64,000 nucleotides of DNA from assembly GCF_042682565.1 (NCBI RefSeq), contig NZ_JBHUIC010000004.1; one strand, given 5' to 3'. The first letter of the stretch is position 1, and each line of letters begins with the position of its first letter. The notes beneath the pieces were generated by a model. The model did not search any database. It was not told the DNA's origin and saw only the letters and a list, made by a program, of their open reading frames with translations. Positions 42,005 to 52,177 of this stretch are shown here, in pieces. This DNA is from Pistricoccus aurantiacus (GTDB lineage: Bacteria; Pseudomonadota; Gammaproteobacteria; Pseudomonadales; Halomonadaceae). The position numbers and the translations under genes were made by a program.

Positions 42005-42277
42005 GTGAACAAATCCGAGCTGATCGAAGCTATCGCCGCATCCGCGGACATTCCCAAGGCCGCCGCCAGCCGTGCTCTCGACGCCATGGTAGATAGCGTT
42101 ACCGAAACCCTCAAGAAGGGCGACAGTGTCTCACTGGTGGGGTTTGGTACTTTTTCCGTCAAAGAGCGTGCCGCGCGTACCGGTCGTAACCCTCAGACTG
42201 GCAAGCCGATCCAGATCAGTGCCGCCAAGGTACCCAGCTTCAAGGCGGGTAAAGCGCTCAAGGACTCGGTCAACTAA
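42005..42277 (+). CDS. hupB: Nucleoid-associated DNA-binding protein HU-beta
   Basis: A 90-residue HU protein with a GTG start (AGGGG a few bases upstream). KSELIEAIAASADIPKAAA, GDSVSLVGFGTFSVKERAAR and TGRNPQTGKPIQISAAKVPS are the conserved helix, beta-saddle and DNA-binding arm. It compacts and bends DNA. Its place after lon is the usual pseudomonad-type order, and it has its own strong promoter and terminator. Confidence 0.98.
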   Translation: MNKSELIEAIAASADIPKAAASRALDAMVDSVTETLKKGDSVSLVGFGTFSVKERAARTGRNPQTGKPIQISAAKVPSFKAGKALKDSVN

Positions 42278-42423
42278 GCGAGTCGCTCGAGCGAATCGGC
42301 TACGTGGATCAACGACACGTAAGCCAAGTAGATCGAGGGTATCGAGGACGGTATCGGTGAGTGTCATTGATTCACTTTGTCGCCGTTGCATCAAGGCCTC
42401 GGCGATATGAAACCCTTGTCATC

Positions 42424-42453
42424 AGGCGCATCGTTCAAGCGGTGCGCCTTTTT
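42424..42453 (+). terminator. Rho-independent terminator of hupB
   Basis: AGGCGCATCG pairs with CGGTGCGCCT (one G-T) across TTCAAG and is followed by TTTTTC. It lies about 147 bases after the hupB stop and 27 bases before the ppiD start. Confidence 0.88.
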
Positions 42454-42479
42454 CATGTCATTTTTCCTCCGAGGCCAGC

Positions 42480-44300
42480 ATGCTGCAGAGTATTCGGAAT
42501 CGCGCCAGCAGTTGGGGCGCCAAGATCATTATTGGAGCCATTGTGGTGACGCTGTCGCTGTTCGGCGTCGAGTCGCTGGTAGGGCTCTTCTCCGGCGGCG
42601 GCGATGAGGTCGCCAAGGTCAATGGTGAAGCGATTACCCGTCAGCAAGTCGAGCTGGAGGTGCAGCGAGCCATTCGCAGCGGTCAGGTGCCGGCGGACCA
42701 GGAGCGTCAACTACGCCGTCAGGTACTCGATGATCTGATCGACAGAATGCTGATCGACCAGTATGTCGACGAGGGCGGCTTTCACGTATCCGACGATCAG
42801 CTCGATCAGCTGATCGTCACCCTGCCGGAATTTCAGGATCAGGACGGACGCTTCTCCACGGAACTGTTCCGCAACCGCCTGGCAAGCGCCGGGTTCACTC
42901 CAGTCGCTTTTCGCCAGCAGCTGCGGGTGGACGTGCAGCGTCAACAGCTGCAGCAGGGTCTGGCGGCTAGCGCCTTCAGTCTGAGCAGTGAAGCCGAGCG
43001 CCTGGCGACACTGCAAGGCCAGCAGCGCAGTTTCCGTTATCACCTGCTTACGGAGCAGGATCTGGACGCCGCCCCGGACGTAAGTGCAGCGGATCTCGAG
43101 AGTTACTATCAAGCGCACCGTGATGACTATCAGCGACCGGAGCAGGTCAAGCTCAACTACGTGATCGTCGACCGTCAGGCCATGGCGGAAACCATGGATG
43201 TTGATGAACAAGCCCTGCGCGAACGTTATGCCGAGCGCGTCGCCAATGCGGAGCGACGGGTATCCCATATCATGGTGACTTTCGGCGATGAACGCAGCAA
43301 GGAGCAGGCCAGAGAGCGTCTGGAGCAGGTTCGGGAACGGCTGGCTCAAGGCGATGAATTCGCCGATCTGGCCGAAGAGTTTTCCGATGACACCTCCACC
43401 AGCGGTGAAGGTGGCGATCTCGGCGTGATCAGTCGCGGCTTCTTCGGCGAGGAATTCGAGAACGCGGCCTTTTCCCTGGACAAGGGCCAGGTGTCCAATA
43501 TCGTCGAGACGGACAACGGCCTGCATCTGTTGAAAGTGACGGATGTCGAGCTGCCCCCCTTCGAGGAACTGCGCGACAGCTTGCGTAAGGAAGCCGCTCT
43601 GGCCGCCTCCAAGGACGAGTTCAACGAACGGGTGCAGCGGCTGATCGATGAAAGTTTCGCCGCGGATGACTTGCAGAGCGTCGCGGATAGCGTCGGCGTC
43701 GAGCTGCAGAAGAGTGACTGGGTCTCTCGAGACGTGAATCGGGGCGTGCTTTCCGAGCCCGGCGTCATGCAGGCCGCCTTCGATAAAGAAGTGCTTGAAG
43801 ACGGCTATAACAGCGAAGTGATCGAGCTCGACGAGGATCGTCGAATGGTGCTGCGTGTGGCAGAGCAGCGCCCGGCGACTACTTTGGCCTTCGAGGAGGT
43901 CGAGGATCGGGTGCGTCAGGCGGTGCTCGCGGAAAAACGCCGTCAGGCGTTGATGGCGCTAGCGGATTCGCGTCTCGAGGCGTTGCGGGATGGCGAGACA
44001 CCGGAGATCGACTGGCAGAGTATTGCTGGCGCGACGCGCCAGAATGCCGAAGCACCGCGGTTCGTCGCCGAAGCCGCTTTTCGCTTGCCGGCACCGGCGA
44101 ACGACGACCAGACGATTTACGGCGAGGCCGTAGGAGACCAGGGGGTCGCGCTGGTCGCCCTGGACGAAGTCAGCCAGGGGGAGGTGAATAGTGAAACCGT
44201 CACCGGTGTGAGTCGCCTGGTAGAGCGTCTGCGGGCCCAGATCGCCATCGCCGGTTTGCAGGAGTATCTGCGCGAGGAAGCCAGCATCAAACGGCTTTGA
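42480..44300 (+). CDS. ppiD: Periplasmic folding chaperone PpiD (SurA-like, parvulin domain)
   Basis: A 606-residue inner-membrane-anchored chaperone. A single membrane segment, IIIGAIVVTLSLFGVESLV (about 17-35), is followed by a SurA-type N-domain (NGEAITRQQVELEVQRAI and DQYVDEGGFHVSDDQLDQLI), a parvulin PPIase domain (about 255-350; RRVSHIMVTF, FSDDTSTSGEGGDLGVISRG) and a C-terminal helical region. It assists periplasmic and outer-membrane protein folding near the Sec translocon. Standard neighbour of hupB. Confidence 0.94.
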   Translation: MLQSIRNRASSWGAKIIIGAIVVTLSLFGVESLVGLFSGGGDEVAKVNGEAITRQQVELEVQRAIRSGQVPADQERQLRRQVLDDLIDRMLIDQYVDEGGFHVSDDQLDQLIVTLPEFQDQDGRFSTELFRNRLASAGFTPVAFRQQLRVDVQRQQLQQGLAASAFSLSSEAERLATLQGQQRSFRYHLLTEQDLDAAPDVSAADLESYYQAHRDDYQRPEQVKLNYVIVDRQAMAETMDVDEQALRERYAERVANAERRVSHIMVTFGDERSKEQARERLEQVRERLAQGDEFADLAEEFSDDTSTSGEGGDLGVISRGFFGEEFENAAFSLDKGQVSNIVETDNGLHLLKVTDVELPPFEELRDSLRKEAALAASKDEFNERVQRLIDESFAADDLQSVADSVGVELQKSDWVSRDVNRGVLSEPGVMQAAFDKEVLEDGYNSEVIELDEDRRMVLRVAEQRPATTLAFEEVEDRVRQAVLAEKRRQALMALADSRLEALRDGETPEIDWQSIAGATRQNAEAPRFVAEAAFRLPAPANDDQTIYGEAVGDQGVALVALDEVSQGEVNSETVTGVSRLVERLRAQIAIAGLQEYLREEASIKRL

Positions 44301-44319
44301 TTCACCGGTTTTCTGCTCA

Positions 44320-44353
44320 ATCACTGAACCCGCGATATCGCGGGTTCAGTGAT
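44320..44353. terminator. Perfect 34-bp palindrome between ppiD and lpxH (putative bidirectional terminator)
   Basis: The 17 bases ATCACTGAACCCGCGAT are followed immediately by their exact reverse complement. The element begins 20 bases after the ppiD stop and ends 6 bases before the lpxH stop, between convergent genes, so it could stop transcription from both sides. It lacks T-tracts on either side, so it is not a textbook intrinsic terminator. Confidence 0.55.
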
Positions 44354-44358
44354 AAGAA

Positions 44359-45126
44359 TCAGACGGTGAGGGGAAACGATTGCAAGCGCGGGGCCTTGCC
44401 GTCCGAGATCAGGATTTCCCAGCCTTGGTTCGCATGCCAATCCCCCAGCACAAAGCGCTTGGCCGGTTTACCGTCGAGTTGCAGTTCGTGCACCGCCGGA
44501 CGATGCGTATGGCCGTGGATCAAAATGTCCACCCCGTGCTCGACCATGGTTTTGCGCACCTCATTCTCGGTCACGTCCATGATGTCTTCGGGCTTGTTGG
44601 AGTTGGACTCGCCGGACTGGTTGCGTAACTGCTGAGCCAATTGGAGACGCTCCTCAAGCGGCATGGCGAGAATCTGCTGCTGCCAGGCGGGATTGCGCGC
44701 CTGGGCACGAAACTGCATATAGGCCTCGTCCCGGGTGCACAGGCTGTCACCATGCATCAGCAGCAGGGATTGGCCGTCACAGTGGATAAGCGAAGGATCC
44801 TCGAGCAGTGTCCCGCCACAGGCCTCGGTGAAGCGCTCCCCCAACAAGAAATCCCGGTTGCCGTGCATCAGGTATAGCCGAGTGCCGTTCCTGGTCAGCT
44901 TCCTGAGGCGCTCAGCCACCTGGCGAGCAAGCGCCGCCAGGGCCAACGCCTGGGGGTGGTCGACGTCGATATCGAGAATATCGTCGCCAATCCATGCTTC
45001 GAAAAAATCCCCCAGGATATACAGGGCTTCCGCCTGACTTGCCTGCCGCTCGAGATAATTCAGGAAGCCGGCGGCAATAGCCGGCTGACCGGGATGAAGG
45101 TGAAGATCGGAAATCAGTCGGATCAT
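44359..45126 (-). CDS. lpxH: UDP-2,3-diacylglucosamine pyrophosphatase
   Basis: A 255-residue calcineurin-like metallophosphoesterase. ISDLHLHPGQPAIA (metal ligands Asp and His near the start), LGDFFEAWIGDD (about 39-50), LMHGNRDFLLGERF (about 88-101) and the C-terminal IHGHTHRPAVHEL (about 200-212) complete the LpxH metal site. It hydrolyses UDP-diacylglucosamine to lipid X in lipid A synthesis at the inner face of the membrane. Its start overlaps the ppiB stop by four bases. Confidence 0.95.
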   Translation of the reverse strand: MIRLISDLHLHPGQPAIAAGFLNYLERQASQAEALYILGDFFEAWIGDDILDIDVDHPQALALAALARQVAERLRKLTRNGTRLYLMHGNRDFLLGERFTEACGGTLLEDPSLIHCDGQSLLLMHGDSLCTRDEAYMQFRAQARNPAWQQQILAMPLEERLQLAQQLRNQSGESNSNKPEDIMDVTENEVRKTMVEHGVDILIHGHTHRPAVHELQLDGKPAKRFVLGDWHANQGWEILISDGKAPRLQSFPLTV

Positions 45127-45644
45127 GAATCCCCGCTTTCTTCCTGAGCATCTTCCTTGATGAAAGCCTTCTCGATCACCACGTCCTCCGTCGGGACGTC
45201 CGCGTGCATGCCGCGACGGGTGGTGGCGACGTTCTCGATCCTTTCCACCACGTCCATGCCCTCGACGACCTCGCCGAAGACCGTATAGCCCCAGCCCTGG
45301 ATATTCTTGCCACGGTGGTTGAGGAAATCATTGTCTCCGACGTTGATAAAGAACTGGGCGGTGGCGGAGTGCGGATCCTGAGTCCGCGCCATGGCGACGC
45401 TGCCCTTTGTGTTCTTGAGGCCGTTGTCTGCTTCGTTTTCCACCGATGCCCGGGTGGCTTTCTGCTCGAAATCCGTATCGAAGCCGCCCCCCTGGATCAT
45501 GAAACCCTTGATGACCCGGTGGAACAGGGTGCCGTCATAATGGCCGTCGCGCACGTACTGGCGAAAGTTCTCCACGGTCTTGGGAGCTTTTTCTTCATTC
45601 AGGCGCAGGATGATATCGCCAAAATTGGTCTGTAGAACGATCAT
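45123..45644 (-). CDS. ppiB: Cyclophilin-type peptidyl-prolyl isomerase B (cytoplasmic)
   Basis: A 173-residue cyclophilin: ENFRQYVRDGHYDGTLFHRV, then IQGGGFDTDFEQK, SVAMARTQDPHSATAQFFIN and VFGEVVEGMDVV carry the usual active-site Arg, Phe, Gln and Phe. No signal peptide. It catalyses prolyl cis/trans isomerisation. ppiB and lpxH form a coupled pair, divergent from glnS; the ppiB and glnS starts are about 145 bases apart. Confidence 0.95.
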   Translation of the reverse strand: MIVLQTNFGDIILRLNEEKAPKTVENFRQYVRDGHYDGTLFHRVIKGFMIQGGGFDTDFEQKATRASVENEADNGLKNTKGSVAMARTQDPHSATAQFFINVGDNDFLNHRGKNIQGWGYTVFGEVVEGMDVVERIENVATTRRGMHADVPTEDVVIEKAFIKEDAQEESGDS

Positions 45645-45788
45645 GGTAGTCTCGCGATGGATAAAGAGTGGGCGTCTTGGCTTCGCAGGACGCGCTCACG
45701 CTATAATAACGGTTTTGCCACCCGGCGCGTAGCTCCACAGCCTTACGCCAACCAGCGGCGCATCCATCACGAGGTTCCCACAATCCCC

Positions 45789-47492
<1,704 letters not shown>

Positions 47493-47493
47493 T

Positions 47494-48888
47494 ATGCAGA
47501 TCTACAATACGCTGACGCGACGCAAGGAAACCTTCGTTCCTCTGGAACCCGGCAAGGTACGCATCTATGTCTGCGGTATCACCGTCTATGACTTCTGTCA
47601 TATCGGCCACGCCCGGGTCATGGTGGCCTTCGACGTCATTACCCGCTATCTGCGCGCCCGGGGCTTCGACGTCACCTACGTGCGCAACATCACCGATATC
47701 GATGACAAGATATTGAAGCGTGCGGAGGAAAACGGCGAGCCCTTCGATGTCCTGACCGAGCGCATGATCAAGGCCATGCACGAGGACGAGGCGCGACTCA
47801 AGGTGCTGCCTCCGGATCGAGAGCCTCGGGCGACGGCGCATATCGCGGATATCCTGACGATGATCGAGACATTGGTGGAAAAAGGCTACGCCTATTCCGC
47901 CGCCAATGGGGACGTCTACTACCGGGTGAGGAGATTCGCCGACTACGGCAAGCTCAACAATCGCGATCTGGACGAGATGCGCGCCGGAGCACGAGTCGAA
48001 GTGGACGGTCACAAGGAAGATCCCCTGGACTTCGTGCTGTGGAAAGCCGCCAAGCCCGGGGAAGCCAGCTGGTCGTCTCCGTGGGGCGAAGGGCGTCCGG
48101 GCTGGCACATCGAGTGTTCCGCCATGGCCACGCGCTGCCTGGGAGATACCTTCGACATTCACGGTGGCGGGCCGGATCTGACCTTCCCGCATCATGAAAA
48201 CGAGATCGCTCAGAGCGAGGCTGCCACCGGCAAGCGCTTCGTGAATACCTGGATGCACGCCGGCGCGGTACGTGTGGATCAGGAGAAGATGTCCAAGTCC
48301 TTGGGCAATTTCTTCACCATCCGCGAAGTGCTCGAGGTGCATGATCCGGAAGTGGTGCGCTATCTGCTGCTGGCCAGCCATTACCGCAGCGCCATCAATT
48401 ACGCTCCTGGTGCGCTGATTGAGGCGCGCAAATCCCTGGAGCGGTTTTATACCGCGCTGGATGGGGTGACACCGGAACAAGGATCCATCTCCCCTGAGTA
48501 TCACCAGCGTTTCCAGGCGGCCATGGACGATGACTTCAATACGCCGGAAGCGCTGGCGGTATTGTTCGATCTGGCCCGGGAGCTCAATCGAGCCAAACAG
48601 GAAACACCGACTCTCGCTCCGGGGCTTGCTTTTGAATTGAAGCGCCTGGGGAGCATTCTCGGTCTGTTCGATCAGGTGCCGGCAAACTTTCTCAAGGGTA
48701 GCGGGGCGGCGCTTCCGCTCAGCGAAGCGGAAATCGAGTCGCGCATCAACGATCGCGCCCAGGCCAAGCGGGACAGGGATTTCGCGCGAGCGGATCGAAT
48801 CCGTGAGGAATTGGCGGCGCTGGGTATCCTGCTCAAGGATTCCCGGGAAGGCACTCAGTGGGTGCTCGAAAAAACGGCGGATGACTGA
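47494..48888 (+). CDS. cysS: Cysteinyl-tRNA synthetase
   Basis: A 464-residue class I synthetase, starting MQIYNTLTRRKETFVPLEPG one base after glnS. YVCGITVYDFCHIGHARVMV (zinc Cys and HIGH motif, about 26-45), the other zinc ligands in GRPGWHIECSAM and HHENEIAQ, and KMSKSLGNFF (about 267-276) are all present. It charges tRNA-Cys. Its last 34 bases overlap the 3' end of the convergent DUF1853 gene. Confidence 0.97.
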   Translation: MQIYNTLTRRKETFVPLEPGKVRIYVCGITVYDFCHIGHARVMVAFDVITRYLRARGFDVTYVRNITDIDDKILKRAEENGEPFDVLTERMIKAMHEDEARLKVLPPDREPRATAHIADILTMIETLVEKGYAYSAANGDVYYRVRRFADYGKLNNRDLDEMRAGARVEVDGHKEDPLDFVLWKAAKPGEASWSSPWGEGRPGWHIECSAMATRCLGDTFDIHGGGPDLTFPHHENEIAQSEAATGKRFVNTWMHAGAVRVDQEKMSKSLGNFFTIREVLEVHDPEVVRYLLLASHYRSAINYAPGALIEARKSLERFYTALDGVTPEQGSISPEYHQRFQAAMDDDFNTPEALAVLFDLARELNRAKQETPTLAPGLAFELKRLGSILGLFDQVPANFLKGSGAALPLSEAEIESRINDRAQAKRDRDFARADRIREELAALGILLKDSREGTQWVLEKTADD

Positions 48889-49883
48889 ATCGGAGGCAGC
48901 GGAATTCTTGGGGGCCACCGATCGTTGACCAGAAACAGGCGCTGCCAGCTGTCGGCTTCGCTGTAGAGCGCCAGGGCCAGCGGCCAGCCGCGATGAAAAA
49001 AATGCTGCGCCATCATGGGCTCGAGGCGGGATATCGGCAGCAGCGTCTCGATTCTGGGCGGCGCCAGCCAATGGGGTTTGGCCAGCCAGTGTCCCCAGGC
49101 GTGCGATGTCAGGTTGTCGCGAAAAGAGGGCCAGTCCCGATAGCTCAGCCACTTGCCTTGCAGATGATCCGGATAGGCGTCGCGGGGCGCCGGCAGTGCT
49201 GGTCGCCACGGATAGAACAGCCGGCCGGGCATGGCGATACGTTGACTGAGCCGCTGCGCGAAGGGCAGTCCATTATTCTGCGGTGTGAAGCGTTGCAAGG
49301 CGTTTCGTGCTTCCGCGGAGCCGGCGATGGGTAGCTGATGATAATGCAAGTGGTGGCGCTTGCCTGCCAGACTGTCCAGGCCGCCGGGACCAATCCAGCG
49401 TGCCTGGCTGGCAGGGTCTTCCGGGCCTTCCGGCAAGCCCAGATAAAACTTGATCGCCACTTCCAGGTGTATCGGGGTGGCTGAGTTTTCCGATCGGTAG
49501 AGAATATCCATTTCTCCAAGCGTCGTGCGCTCGCGAGTAATAGGCAGGTTGTGTGCCAGCAGCTCGCTATTGGGGGCGACGGTCAGCAGGTACTGCCATA
49601 GGCGTTCGTGATAGTGTCCCAAGCGACGCTTGATCGCCGATTGCATGTAAACCTGCAGGTGCTGGGGTTCGCTATCCTGCGCTTCCAGAAACTCTCGTAG
49701 CTTTTGGTCGCCAGGATTTTGATCTTCAAGACCCAGTTCCGCCAGGGTCGGACGTCCGCCGCTTTGCATGACGACAAGATCCGGGGCTACGCATAACCAT
49801 GCCAGATCCCTGACGAGGGGATGTTCGAGACGCTCCATCCAGGCGGTCCATTCCTGTGCTTCCCCCATGGCGATTTCCTTCAA
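48855..49883 (-). CDS. DUF1853-family protein (possible nuclease-like fold)
   Basis: A 342-residue protein; an internal ATG at 49868 (MGEAQEWTAW) is an equally good start. The DUF1853 pattern is visible: HPLVRDLAWLCVAPDLV near the N-terminus, then LGEMDILYRSE and PIHLEVAIKFYLGLPE (about 115-150), and a C-terminal region rich in Trp and Pro. The E-x-D ... x-L-E-V-A-x-K spacing resembles a PD-(D/E)XK nuclease core, but that is inference from motif shape only. It is convergent with cysS, overlapping it by 34 bases, and divergent from the osmoprotectant transporter. Confidence 0.78.
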   Translation of the reverse strand: MKEIAMGEAQEWTAWMERLEHPLVRDLAWLCVAPDLVVMQSGGRPTLAELGLEDQNPGDQKLREFLEAQDSEPQHLQVYMQSAIKRRLGHYHERLWQYLLTVAPNSELLAHNLPITRERTTLGEMDILYRSENSATPIHLEVAIKFYLGLPEGPEDPASQARWIGPGGLDSLAGKRHHLHYHQLPIAGSAEARNALQRFTPQNNGLPFAQRLSQRIAMPGRLFYPWRPALPAPRDAYPDHLQGKWLSYRDWPSFRDNLTSHAWGHWLAKPHWLAPPRIETLLPISRLEPMMAQHFFHRGWPLALALYSEADSWQRLFLVNDRWPPRIPLPPIQSSAVFSSTH

Positions 49884-49979
49884 AATGAAACCTAAATCGC
49901 AGTATCCGACTTTATGAGTCTGGCATCATCCAAGTGTTTTCTTATACTGCATAGACACTTTGACGGAAGGCCAAGAAAA

Positions 49980-50978
49980 ATGAACAGGATGTTGACGTGG
50001 GTTACGACATTGGCGATGGCGGCAGCCGTGGGCCTGGGGGCTGCTCAAGCTGAGGAAAAACAGCAAGAAAAAGAGTCAGACGGGCAGACCAAAGAGCCCG
50101 TGATCGTCTCCTCCAAGATCGATACGGAAGGCGCGGTGCTCGGCGAGTTGATTCTACAGGCATTGAAAAATGGTGGCGTCAAGGTAGAAAACCGCCTGCA
50201 GCTGGGCGCTACCAATATCATGCGCGAGGCGATCACCGCCGGCGAAATCGACATCTATCCGGAATATACCGGTAATGGCGCCTTTTTCTTCGACATGACC
50301 GATAGCGATGTCTGGAAAGACGCGGATGCCGCCTATGAAAAGGTCAAGGAGCTCGATCGGGAAAAGAACAACATCGTATGGCTGACGCCGGCGAAAGCCA
50401 ACAACACCTGGGCGATCAGCGTGCGCGGCGATCTGGCGGACGAGCATGACTTGAAGACCTTGGAGGATTTGAGCCGTTATCTCGAACAGGGTGGCGATTT
50501 CAAGCTGGCCGCCAGCGCGGAATTCGTCGAATCCCCGGTGGCCTTGCCCGCCTTCCAGAAGGCTTACGACTTCGAACTGGATTCCGACCAACTGGTGGTG
50601 CTTTCCGGTGGCAATACCGCGGCGACCCTGCGCGCCGCCGCCCAGGGCACCAACGGCGTCAATGCCGCCATGGCCTATGGAACCGACGGCGGTCTGAAGG
50701 CCCTCGACCTGCGCGTGCTGGAAGACACCAAGCAGGTCCAGCCGGTCTATCAGCCTGCGCCCATCGTGCGTGAGGAAGTGCTTGAGGTTCAGCCGGAAAT
50801 CGTTACCCATCTCAAGCCGGTCTTCGAGGCGCTGGATCTGGAGACCCTGCAGCAGCTTAATAGCGAGGTCGCGGTCAACGGCGTGGACCCGGGCAAGGTT
50901 GCCGCGGATTTCCTGGCATCTCTCGATGAAAAAAGCGATGACCCGGCGGAAGGCAAAGATAGCAACAAGGACGAATGA
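49980..50978 (+). CDS. Osmoprotectant ABC transporter substrate-binding protein (OsmF/YehZ type)
   Basis: A 332-residue exported protein from the ATG at 49980, with a signal peptide (MNRMLTWVTTLAMAAAVGLG, cleavage likely after AQA at 24) and a charged linker. The binding domain starts VIVSSKIDTEGAVLGELILQ and contains LGATNIMREAITAGEIDIYP and EYTGNGAFF, typical of the glycine-betaine/choline-binding OpuAC/OsmF group. It captures a compatible solute in the periplasm. First gene of a four-gene operon with overlapping junctions. The exact solute cannot be told from sequence. Confidence 0.9.
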   Translation: MNRMLTWVTTLAMAAAVGLGAAQAEEKQQEKESDGQTKEPVIVSSKIDTEGAVLGELILQALKNGGVKVENRLQLGATNIMREAITAGEIDIYPEYTGNGAFFFDMTDSDVWKDADAAYEKVKELDREKNNIVWLTPAKANNTWAISVRGDLADEHDLKTLEDLSRYLEQGGDFKLAASAEFVESPVALPAFQKAYDFELDSDQLVVLSGGNTAATLRAAAQGTNGVNAAMAYGTDGGLKALDLRVLEDTKQVQPVYQPAPIVREEVLEVQPEIVTHLKPVFEALDLETLQQLNSEVAVNGVDPGKVAADFLASLDEKSDDPAEGKDSNKDE

Positions 50979-52177
50979 TCTTGCCGACGATAACTGAGTC
51001 GTTGAAAGGTCCGCGGTCGGTATCCAGGAACAGCGTTCTGCTGGTGTTGATGCCGATCCTGGTGCTGGCGCTGCTCGGGTTGGATCTGCTCAGCGTGCAG
51101 CCCAATCGGATCGCCGCGGGCCAAGGCTACTCGCTGATCGATATCGTCGGCGTGGGCGTGGCCATGCTGCTGGCGCTGCTGCCGGTCAGCGTTATCCTGC
51201 TCGCCTGGAAAGAAACAAAGGGGCGCCTGTGGCTCTGCCTGGGTCTTGTCACGCTCATGTTGCTCGCCATGCCCTGGGGGATTGCCTGGTTCAGCAGCGT
51301 TTCCATAGGTGAAGATCAGCCCTATGCTCGGGTGGGTTTGGGAAGCGGGTTCTGGGTAATGCTGTTTCTGCTGATGCTGGTGATGATCGAACTCAAGGGC
51401 CGTCTCAGCCTGTCGCGTTTTCTCTGGGCGGGGCTGTGGCTTGTGATCCTGGGTTCGACGCTTGCCGCTATCCTCGGCGGCTGGCTCGATCCGCTTTCCT
51501 TGATGCAGGAATATCGCAGCCGCAGCGACCAGTTCATCGAGGCGCTGCGCTATCATGCGCTACTGGTCGGCACGGCAGTGGGTATCAGCCTGTTTGTTGC
51601 CGCTGGCCTGTGTCTTGCCATGCGCCGCTCACAGGCGTTGCGGGGAGGAGTTTTCTCGCTGCTGAGCATCATCCAGACCATTCCCAGCCTGGCGCTGTTC
51701 GGCCTGCTGTTGGCGCCGCTGGCCTGGCTGGGTGCAACCTATCCTTGGCTGGGAGAAATGGGCGTACAGGGCATCGGCTGGACTCCGGCGCTCTTGGCGC
51801 TGATCGGTTACAGCCTGCTGCCGATGACCCGTAATGCCTACGTGGCGCTGGACGGGGTCGAGGCGAATCTCATCGAATCCGCGCGGGGCATGGGCATGAG
51901 CCCCCGGCAGATCTTTCTTCAGGTACGCCTGCCGCTGGCGCTACCGGTGATGATCGAGGGCGTGCGTATCACCAGCGTGCAGGCCATCGGCCTGGCGGCG
52001 GTGGCGGCGCTGATCGGCGCCGGCGGTCTGGGTACGTTCATCTTTCAGGGGCTGGGTCAAGCCGCCATGGACATGGTGCTGCTGGGCGCCTTGCCGATCA
52101 TACTGATGGCCTTGATCGTCGACGGGCTGCTTAGCGCCTTGAGTGCTAGCTTACGCAAAGGAAGGCTGAATGGCTGA
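50975..52177 (+). CDS. Osmoprotectant ABC transporter permease (long form, YehY type)
   Basis: A 400-residue permease overlapping the binding-protein gene by four bases. An N-terminal region of several extra membrane helices (about 20-190) precedes a standard OpuCB/YehY-type permease domain (about 195-395) with the coupling loop ESARGMGMSPRQIFLQVRLP (about 307-326). Its length and layout match E. coli YehY (385 residues). Confidence 0.9.
   Translation: MILPTITESLKGPRSVSRNSVLLVLMPILVLALLGLDLLSVQPNRIAAGQGYSLIDIVGVGVAMLLALLPVSVILLAWKETKGRLWLCLGLVTLMLLAMPWGIAWFSSVSIGEDQPYARVGLGSGFWVMLFLLMLVMIELKGRLSLSRFLWAGLWLVILGSTLAAILGGWLDPLSLMQEYRSRSDQFIEALRYHALLVGTAVGISLFVAAGLCLAMRRSQALRGGVFSLLSIIQTIPSLALFGLLLAPLAWLGATYPWLGEMGVQGIGWTPALLALIGYSLLPMTRNAYVALDGVEANLIESARGMGMSPRQIFLQVRLPLALPVMIEGVRITSVQAIGLAAVAALIGAGGLGTFIFQGLGQAAMDMVLLGALPIILMALIVDGLLSALSASLRKGRLNG

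Noticed and set aside
49884..49979. Possible riboswitch or osmotic-response element before the osmoprotectant operon
   Set aside because: The 96-base gap is too short for the known classes and shows no conserved fold by eye; only ordinary promoter-like bases are seen.
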